Shown here piece by piece: positions 57,687 to 64,000 of a DNA stretch of 64,000 bases. Location of the stretch: NCBI GenBank assembly GCA_010909165.1, contig MU008183.1:496001-560000 (forward strand), read 5' to 3'. Under the pieces are notes generated by a model. The model made no database searches. It was not told where the DNA came from and saw nothing but the letters and a program-made list of their open reading frames with translations. Position 1 is the stretch's first letter. Each line of letters opens with the position of its first letter. This DNA is from Anthoceros angustus. Taxonomy: Eukaryota > Streptophyta > Anthocerotopsida > Anthocerotales > Anthocerotaceae. The position numbers and the translations under genes are program-made.

Positions 57687-59566
57687 AACGTTTGGAGAGC
57701 GAACTGCGGTCGCACAGAGTTCAGTTAAAACAAGAGCGACTGAAGCTAGCGAAGCATCGGCTGAAGTGCGCGGGACAACCCAGCCGATATATTGGAATTG
57801 CTATAGATGGTATGGACCAGAGCAAGACCGAGCTCCCGCACTTCACAGGGCCTCCAAAAGATTTCGCCGATGGGTTAATTCGTGTTCATGTTGTTGGTTG
57901 TTTGGTATACAATAATGTGATGAAGACGAAGGTGTATGTCAACTATCCGAACATCCGCAATGATGCCAACCTGACGATACATATTATTCAAGATATTATA
58001 CTCAACTATGACGGTGTCTTGCCAAAGACACTTTACCTTCAATTGGACAACACCGCGAGAGAACAAGAATATCTTTGTTGTTTGCATATCGAGTATCTTT
58101 GGTGAAGAAGCGGGTATTCGAGAAGGTTAAAGTTGGATTCCTTCTTGTCGGGCACACCCATGATTCAGTGGATCAAATGTTCTCTTGTTTTTCAAAAAGT
58201 CTAAGACATAAGAAGGCAATGTCGCTACCAACTCTGATGACGCTTATTGAACAAGCGTATACCCCAAATCCAGAAGTGAAAGTGATTACCGGTGTTGCGG
58301 ATTTCCGAAGGTATGTATGGCCTTCTGGGATGGGTAAAAGGGGGGCACGGGATGCTGCAGTTGGACGTTTGAACAACCATAGTTATCAACATCAATTTAA
58401 AATCACGAGGAAGAACGCGCAGGCGGGGCCATGGTTGTAGTGCTTCGCGGCAAATATTTATCAACCACACCTCACTGGGAACCCGACGAGGGACTTGAGT
58501 TTCTTCGCCTCATCCCGAAACCCCATCTGGGGCACCTCTGTGCACTACAAGTACATGGGAAAGCTCCAGATCCCAACCCTCATAGATCATTGGATGGCAT
58601 CAGGAAGGCACTCGAAGAGCCGATGCAGAAATACCTTACCAGTGCCGACAAGATATGGTGGAACGGCTTTTGGGAGTCACAAGCGCTGATTTGTACAAAA
58701 ATCTCCAGTGGCGTCGACCATGAGCTAGAGATACCATGGCAGTGGTACAATCGGGTAGAGGCTGAGCGAAATAGCGATACCATCCTTGTGCCGGATGTTC
58801 TGCTTCTCTCGGGTCCAGTAGCAAGGACCGTAGGGCCAAGGCAAATGTACCTTGGTAATTATATCCCGAAGGCAGCAAGGGCAAGGGAAAGTGCACGGTT
58901 AGACGGAGATGTGACTGAGATCCAGCGTGGCCATATGATTGCCGTTGCATGTGAGGCGGATGACCAAAACAGGCCTTTTTGGGTTGCAGAGGTGGAGAAC
59001 CTAGATTTCGACTGTGACGAACCGTACCTAGTCGTGCAATGGTGGGTTACGAGAACAAGAATGCATTTGAAGGCCGATATATACCAAGAGATTTTGCCAC
59101 GTATGCGGACAAGAATGCTCTCGTCAAAGGCGGAAGCGTCAAAACATCTCGATTGCCTTGTGGTGGCGGAGACCTTTATTCTTTCATATGGGTTTGCCCC
59201 GACGCGAGAGAGCACGCTTTATGTGAGAACCCAAGAGCTCATAAAGACCAAGCTATTTGAACTCCACCATATGCAAATCGGGGAAGCTGGGAATAAGGAC
59301 AACGGCCCAGCCCACCACCTTGAGGCGCGAGGAGAAACGTTTCACCACACAGTCATGGTCAATGATATTAAAACCCAAGACCATGTTCGAGTTGAGGATG
59401 ATCCGCCAGTCCATGCTGGCCAAAGCATTAGTTCTGGACCAATTGCGAGACGGACACGCGGACGAGGTAATGGAGATCCTAACCCAGTCGGGGTTTTTGA
59501 AGGCATGTTTGAAGATAGCTCCCAACCAGGCGTCCGACGGACTAGAAGGAAAAAACGGGCAGCGTA

Positions 59567-60075
59567 ATGACCATGTTTGTCCTCTGTAATTGCGATCCCT
59601 CATGGTAGATGGAAGAGATGATCTTCCTGCACACCAGCCATTGAGTATCACCTACATTGGAATAATAGCGATTTTGCATTGCAGTTGATTTGCAAACTTC
59701 ATCTGTCCAATAATTTCATATGTTAATCATTCTCTGGATAGCAGACCCAATATATAATTCTGTGCATCATGAACGTTAGTGCACGCACTTGTGCGCGCAC
59801 TCATATCTGGATGCAAGCCGGCCGAGCAAACCCCACGTTCTGGATGACATGAAGACATGCTAAAAAACCTAGCAAAACACATATTTAATTTCATTCACAC
59901 CTCCTTAAATGGCTCTTTCACTGCCTAAATGGAGGTAATGGGGGCCGTAACATGCGTAATCGCACTCGAAGACATCACTGTATTCCAAGTCAAGTGCACA
60001 TGCTGAAAACCAGGAAAACATCCCGCCGGGGCGTTTTTGCCTAAAAAAAGACGGACTTTTTGCCTAAACCCCTTA
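59567..60075. other. Element II right subterminal region
   Basis: No gene. One GC word CACTTGTGCGCGCACTC at about 59,787. A short inverted pair (GCCTAAAAAAAGACGGAC / CTTTTTGCCTAAACCCC) precedes the TIR. Confidence 0.5.
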
Positions 60076-60110
60076 TTACCGGAGAAACCCCTTTCTACCC
60101 AGACGCTGTT
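60076..60110 (-). repeat. Element II right TIR
   Basis: Inverted partner of 48,216-48,250; followed by AATT. Confidence 0.95.
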
Positions 60111-60114
60111 AATT

Positions 60115-60964
60115 GCTGGAGAGATTCAACATGAAGGACGCGAAGTCGGTATCAACTCCAGTGGCATCAGGAGAGAAGGTATCTGCAGCAGACTGCCCCA
60201 GTACACGTGAAGAATCAATGGAGATGTCAGCCATCTCGTACAACGAGGCAGTAGGCAGCCTACTTTACCTCTCAATCTGGACAAGACCTGACGTTGCACA
60301 AGCTGTGAACGTGGTATCCAGATATTTATCGAACCCCGGGAAGGCTCACTGGACCTGCGTCAAGCGCATCCTTCGCTACCTAAAGAAGACCAAGTCCCTT
60401 GGACTCATCTACAGAGGTGACCGCTCTACCAAGCTCACTCTAATCTCCTTCTCAGACGCAGATTGGGCGGGAGATCCAGATGCGCGAAGACCTATAGCAG
60501 CCTACTGCACAGGCATCAACGTCTGTACAGTGTCATGGGCGTGCAAGAAGATGCAAACAATCTTTACCTCATCAACGGAAGCGGAGTACGCGGCAACAAC
60601 GTTGGCAGCCAAGGAGATTCTGTGGGTGAGGCAATTCCTGCACGATATAGGCGAGGACCAGGATCAGCCCACATAGCTATTCTGCAAGAATCTATCGGCC
60701 ATAGCCATGACACTCAACCCTGTGCTGCACGCAAGGACCAAGCACGTGGAGATCCAGCACCACTTCATTCGGTAAGTGGTGGCCAACAAGCAAGTCGCCT
60801 TAAGCTACATCAACATGAATGACAACACCGCCGATCTGCTGACAAAGGGCCTACCCAAGCCACTTCACGACAAGCATACTGAAGGCATCGGACTGGTGAG
60901 CAGAGAATCTTATCTGAGCATCCCCTTCGCAGCTGCCAGTGCACAGAAAGGGGGAGCTCCTTAG
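60115..60964 (+). pseudogene. Copia B reverse transcriptase 3' part and RNase H
   Basis: Continues the reverse transcriptase after Element II: LLERFNMKDAKSVSTPVASG, SYNEAVGSLLYLSIWTRPDV, FSDADWAGDPDARRP and SSTEAEYAATTLAAKEILW (RNase H acidic residues). A stop and frame change follow at about 60,676, then LHARTKHVEIQHHF and DNTADLLTKGLPKPLHDKH. The RNase H is otherwise complete. Confidence 0.9.
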
Positions 60965-61106
60965 CTCCGTCAGCACGACTCTGCTCCACCACTGCCAACA
61001 TCCTGCTTCTGCTACTTCGACCTTCCACCTCTGCACCTGGAAGATCGAGGACGAGGTTGAGATACGTGTGGGAGATCGACGCCATCACAAAGACCTTGGA
61101 ATCCGC

Positions 61107-61114
61107 GAGGGGAG
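61107..61114 (+). other. Copia B polypurine tract
   Basis: GAGGGGAG directly before the 3' LTR, the plus-strand priming site. Confidence 0.8.
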
Positions 61115-61341
61115 TGTTGAGTAGAAACTCGCGCCACGATTGGACTTTAGCACCTAAGAGTTATTAGGGCACGTTTCGTGCATAGGTAGATAAATGTTTT
61201 AGTTGTCAAGAGCGATTACATTGGTTACGCTAGCACTCGACAGTAGTGTGGTTACAACCGCATCTCAGACACTAGATGTACAGCATTCTCGCTTAAGCAG
61301 TTCAATCATCATAGCTCAATCTAGCATCTTGCTTGGCTTTA
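61115..61341 (+). repeat. 3' LTR of Copia B
   Basis: Pairs with 42,953-43,177; followed by TGTCA target copy. Confidence 0.92.
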
Positions 61342-61346
61342 TGTCA

Positions 61347-62729
61347 GTCCAGCCAATGATCATCCCAGTGAGGGTCCGGAAGCTCCTGCATTAGAGACAG
61401 ATGAGTTCTCTTCACCTAATGTTTTGCCTGATGCAGTCTCTCGTGATTCGTTAGAACCCGTTGAACCAGAACCTCTTGATCCAAAAGCTCTTCATCCAGA
61501 ACCGCCTGATTCTCCTATCCTTTGTAGGTCTTCCCGTATTCGTCGACCTCTTAGTGATTGGGCTGACCAGTCATATGCTTACAACATAGCGTCTTCCTTG
61601 GGCGAACTTGCAACTTACCAAGAAGCAATTAGTGGGCCAGAGTCTGAACACTAAAAACGTGCCATAAAATTAGAATATGACTCTTTGATAGCGAATCAAA
61701 CTTGGACCCTTGTAGACCTACCTCCAGGACGCAAGCCTGTAGCTTACAAATGGGTGTTTAAGAAGAAATTAAACACTGATGGGAATGTAGGCAAGTACAA
61801 GGCCCGTTTAGTAGCCAAGGGCTACAGCCAGTGTACGTAGAAGGGTTAGATTACAATGAAACATACGCCCCAGTTGTTAAGTCGACCTCAGTGAGGATTC
61901 TTCCATCTCTGGCAGCTCAGTTTGGCCTTTTGGTTCACCAATTAGATGTGAAAACTGCTTTCCTGAATGGATCCTTAGAAGAAGATATATTTATGTGTCA
62001 ACCAGAAGGGTTTGTTATAGATGTTGACAAGGTGTGCAAGCTTTTAAAAACACTATATGGCTTGAAGCAGTCTTCAAGAGCCTGGAACGAGACTTTTCAT
62101 GCTCTACTCATTGAGCTAGGCTTCACTTGTTTAGCATCTGACACAAGTGTTTACATTTTACGTGACGGGGATGATTTCCTTATACTTACTGTTTACATAG
62201 ACGATAATTTCTTATTCTGCACATCAGCAGCTTTAATGGAGAGAATCAAGAAGATCTTACTATCTCGGTTTGAGATGATAGATTTGGGGCAACTCTCCGT
62301 TTCTCAGGGCAGCCAGTTTCACTTTCATGATGGGCATGTCATTGATATACACCAGGAACATTTCTTCAGGCAACTTCTCAAGAGATTTAATATGGAGGAT
62401 TGTCGTCCAGTCTCCACTCCTATGTCTACAGGCGAGAAGCTCTCCAGAGAGCATTATTCTACAACTGTAGAAGAGAAGGAGTCTATGTCGAAGAAGCCCT
62501 ACGGGCAGGCAGTGGGCTGCCTTATTTATATGGCAGCTTGGACTTGTTTGGATATCTCTCGAGCTGTTAGCGATGTCTCGCAGTTTTTGGAGAACCCTGG
62601 TGAGGTGCACTGGGCAGCAGTCGAGCATATTTTTAGATACTTGAAGGGCACAGCTAGGTGGGGACTTCGTTATGCAAGACAACATGGAGAATTGCAACTG
62701 ACATCATTTTGTGACGCTGACTGGGCAGG
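61347..62729 (+). pseudogene. Copia C linker and reverse transcriptase
   Basis: Acidic/proline linker to about 61,650, then ANQTWTLVDLPPGRKPVAYKW, KYKARLVAKGYSQ, a short frame break at 61,834, HQLDVKTAFLNGSLEEDIFM, LKTLYGLKQSSRAWNE and VYIDDNFLFCT (YIDD instead of the common YVDD). It ends in FCDADWAG, where the foldback insertion interrupts RNase H. A TAA stop near 61,653 is a further defect. Confidence 0.9.
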
Positions 62730-63058
62730 TGTCATGTCGTGTGATACTAATCTCTACACTTGGGTTCAGTGCTAATTAGTTTTAATTAATGCTAATCAAA
62801 CACTAAACCCAAGTGCAGAGATTAGTATCACACGACATGACAGCTGTCGCACGAGGTAAGCACTTGAATTCATATAAGCACTTCCTCGACAAACAACCAA
62901 GCAAAACAAATCTAATACGCAGATATATAGGTGCAAACCAATCCCCCCCTGATAATTGATAAACCCCTAAACCTATATATCTGCGTATTAGATTTGTTTT
63001 GCTTAGTTGTTTGTCGAGGAAGGGGTTATATGAATTCAAGTGCTTACCTCGTGCGACA
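62730..63058. mobile_element. Double-hairpin (foldback) insertion, 329 bp
   Basis: Target duplication CAGG (62,726-62,729 and 63,059-63,062). Two hairpins sit side by side. Hairpin 1 spans 62,730-62,842 (37-bp arms, one mismatch). Hairpin 2 spans 62,845-63,058 (about 88-bp arms, about three mismatches). Both hairpins begin TGTC and end GACA. Excising the insertion with one CAGG restores the Copia C RNase H frame. Noncoding, MITE-like. Confidence 0.92.
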
Positions 63059-63062
63059 CAGG

Positions 63063-63444
63063 AGACCCAGATAGTCGACGTAGTGTTGCAGCTTATTGTA
63101 ACATGCTTGGTGGATCAGTGATTTCTTGGTCAAGTAAAAAGTTCATAACAATTTGCCTTTCATCCACCGAGGCAGGGTATGGAGCACTCTCTCAGGCTGC
63201 TAGGGAGATTATTTGAATACGGTCTTTTCTACGTGGACTTCAGCAACTTGGGCTTGGGGCTATGAGACTTTCGTGTGATAACCAGTTTGCGATTACAATT
63301 TCAAAGAACCTTGTTTTTCACGCCAGGAGTAAGCAGATTGAGATCACATACCATTTCATTTGCCAAGAGGTAGACACAGGTGAAGTGATAGTTGAGTATA
63401 TCCCAACTGGTGAGAACACAGTGGTTCTTTTAACTAAAGCTTAG
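63063..63444 (+). pseudogene. Copia C RNase H 3' part
   Basis: After the foldback insertion the sequence reads GDPDSRRSVAAYCNM, SSKKFITICLSSTEAGYGAL, and, past a stop near 63,215, LSCDNQFAITISKNLVFHAR and SKQIEITYHFI, then ENTVVLLTKA. RNase H is complete but interrupted. Confidence 0.88.
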
Positions 63445-63530
63445 CCCAAGTTACTACATCTGAAACATAGCCAGGCAACCGGATTGTGCGCTATTCCTCC
63501 AGCCTTAGAGGCTGAAACTGCACACTAGAC

Positions 63531-63962
63531 CTATTCCTCAACATGTCCATTTTGGCAGATAATCTGTCTCTTGCATTGTCTTCTTCCGTTGCTCGAGGAG
63601 TGTTGCCATCTTCCTTGTTTCTTGCAAGATAGTTGTTTCGAACAATTTGTCACAGACCCTTTCAAGTGACAAGTGTCAACAGGACTTGGCTGAAGCCTCA
63701 AGTGGATGAAGCTTAACTTACATGTAAGATTTGTGTCTTCCGTAGAATAGGTATTTTCCCATTCCTCTTCCTCTGTAGTACAAGTGCTATGAGGGAGTAT
63801 GTCGTTCCTTCTGGACGTTTGTTGCTCGCAACAATGTTTCTGTCTTCCCACATTAGCTTCCTGACTCTCTATTGTAATTTTGTATTCGTAGTAATAGTCG
63901 GATTCTCCGTCTTCCTTGGGTAGAGCATGCTTCATGATGGCTTGGTACTCTTGCTTGGTCAA
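63531..63962 (-). CDS. Possible host exon, function unknown
   Basis: A 143-codon minus frame begins TKQEYQAIMKHALPKEDGES with YYYEYKITIES and TEEEEWENTYSTED. A sequence resembling a splice donor (ACAT|GTAAGTT) lies at about 63,720, with an acceptor-like CTTGCAAG about 95 bp further, so the frame may be two exons. No family is recognised; it adjoins the 3' remnant of Copia C and continues beyond the window. Confidence 0.35.
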   Translation of the reverse strand: MTKQEYQAIMKHALPKEDGESDYYYEYKITIESQEANVGRQKHCCEQQTSRRNDILPHSTCTTEEEEWENTYSTEDTNLTCKLSFIHLRLQPSPVDTCHLKGSVTNCSKQLSCKKQGRWQHSSSNGRRQCKRQIICQNGHVEE

Positions 63963-64000
63963 TCATTTATGCTTTGTAGTATCACTTGGTGCGAATGATA

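Larger units (their letters stand above)
56143..59566 (+). pseudogene. Element II gene 3: DUF7869-type, DDE-like transposase
   Basis: Starts at 56,143 (MQSPSKHMAKSGGKR). An N-terminal segment carries a Cys/His cluster (SSHCCSKGCLLKVGR). A frameshift at about 56,930 leads into PNVAVFNLPDSYTKGEIFQ and FPNVKIPKCSRFSKCVQC. After a possible array-bearing intron come YIGIAIDGMDQSKTELPHF, LYLQLDNTARE and LVGHTHDSVDQMFSCFSKS, the three acidic blocks shared with Element I, then LNNHSYQHQFKITR. The last 378 codons (58,431-59,566) are open and hold PFWVAEVENLDFDCDEPYLV plus VQWW, a small beta domain, and a basic end (RRTRRKKRAA). Only a few frameshifts separate it from an intact gene. Confidence 0.75.
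48216..60110. mobile_element. Element II: 11.9-kb TIR DNA transposon, relative of Element I
   Basis: TIRs of 35 bp with three mismatches (A-T/A-CAG-T/C-GTCTGGGTAGAAAGGGG and onward) and the 4-bp target duplication AATT (48,212-48,215, 60,111-60,114) define the ends exactly. Removing the element and one AATT restores the frame of the Copia B reverse transcriptase. Contents in order: gene 1 (minus, acidic/ParB-like/MTase-like), GC array 1, gene 2 (minus, basic), GC array 2, gene 3 (plus, DUF7869-type transposase). The plan is the same as Element I, though the TIR interiors differ and the proteins are clearly diverged. Confidence 0.92.
42953..61341 (+). mobile_element. Copia B: Ty1/copia element, carries nested Element II
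   Basis: LTRs at 42,953-43,177 and 61,115-61,341 (225 and 227 bp, starting TGTTG and ending CTTTA) flank plus-strand copia genes. The 5-bp target duplication TGTCA is at 42,948-42,952 and 61,342-61,346. A PBS and a polypurine tract sit in the right places. Inside are a 0.9-kb tandem duplication, an unexplained 250-bp segment in the integrase, and Element II in the reverse transcriptase. The LTRs differ at many sites including short indels, so this copy looks older than Copia A. Confidence 0.93.
41925..63444 (+). mobile_element. Copia C: truncated Ty1/copia element hosting all nested insertions
   Basis: Pieces at 41,925-42,952, 61,347-62,729 and 63,063-63,444 read in order as integrase, reverse transcriptase and RNase H of one plus-strand copia element. 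The gaps are filled by Copia B and by a foldback insertion, each with its own target duplication. No gag, PBS or LTR of Copia C is visible, so it is truncated at the 5' end and probably at the 3' end. Confidence 0.8.

Noticed and set aside
57078-58105. Frames over the GCGCAAGTGC array
   Set aside because: All frames and both strands are open over the decamer. Only the flanking transposase blocks are conserved with Element I.
60107-60114. piggyBac-type TTAA target for Element II
   Set aside because: TTAA appears only at the right junction. The left side reads AATTATC, and the restored retrotransposon frame requires AATT.

Overview
The window looks like nuclear DNA from an early-diverging land plant. 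A lycophyte such as Selaginella is the best guess. The host genes are plant-type (an E2F with the plant C-terminal motif, LSm2, a GT47 exostosin, a plastid atypical SDR). Most of their introns are only about 80-200 nt, with GT-AG borders that keep frame. This species call is an inference.

Layout. Positions 1-27,154 hold a minus-strand Ty1/copia element (Copia A, matching 147-bp LTRs) lying inside a host gene whose two halves are 1-105 and 27,155-27,476. Copia A was itself hit in gag by a 20-kb TIR DNA transposon (Element I, 6,448-26,519, TSD TCTC). Positions 27,560-41,900 are host DNA: an AT-rich island with an unrecognised repeat-tailed gene, a decayed paralogue of the split gene, a PPR pseudogene, a five-exon NAD(P)-binding plastid gene, E2F and LSm2 as a divergent pair, and a GT47 exostosin gene. 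Positions 41,925-63,444 are a nest. Copia C (5'-truncated) contains Copia B (42,953-61,341, TSD TGTCA). Copia B contains Element II (48,216-60,110, TSD AATT). Copia C also carries a 329-bp double-hairpin insertion (TSD CAGG).

The main discovery candidate is the pair Element I / Element II. They share 4-bp target duplications, TIRs starting A(A/T)CA, and a three-gene plan. A minus-strand gene carries an acidic N-terminus, a ParB/Srx-like domain and a DNA-methyltransferase-like domain whose motif IV reads DLPRG in both elements. A second minus-strand gene has a basic, nuclear-looking N-terminus. A divergent plus-strand gene encodes a DUF7869-type, DDE-like transposase with a C-terminal small beta-barrel-like domain. 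Between the genes, both elements carry tandem arrays at matching positions. In Element II these are spectacular arrays of palindromic GC words (CCATGG, GGCGCC, GTGCGCGCAC). All gene copies seen here carry frameshifts, so these insertions look inactive.

A recurring process is visible. Tandem duplications of 0.9-2.2 kb inside Copia A, Copia B, Element I and Element II start and end at microhomologies of about 5-11 bp. Paired copies differ mostly by very short indels, often at CTG/CAG. Frameshifts and intron positions were read by eye; nothing was aligned by program.
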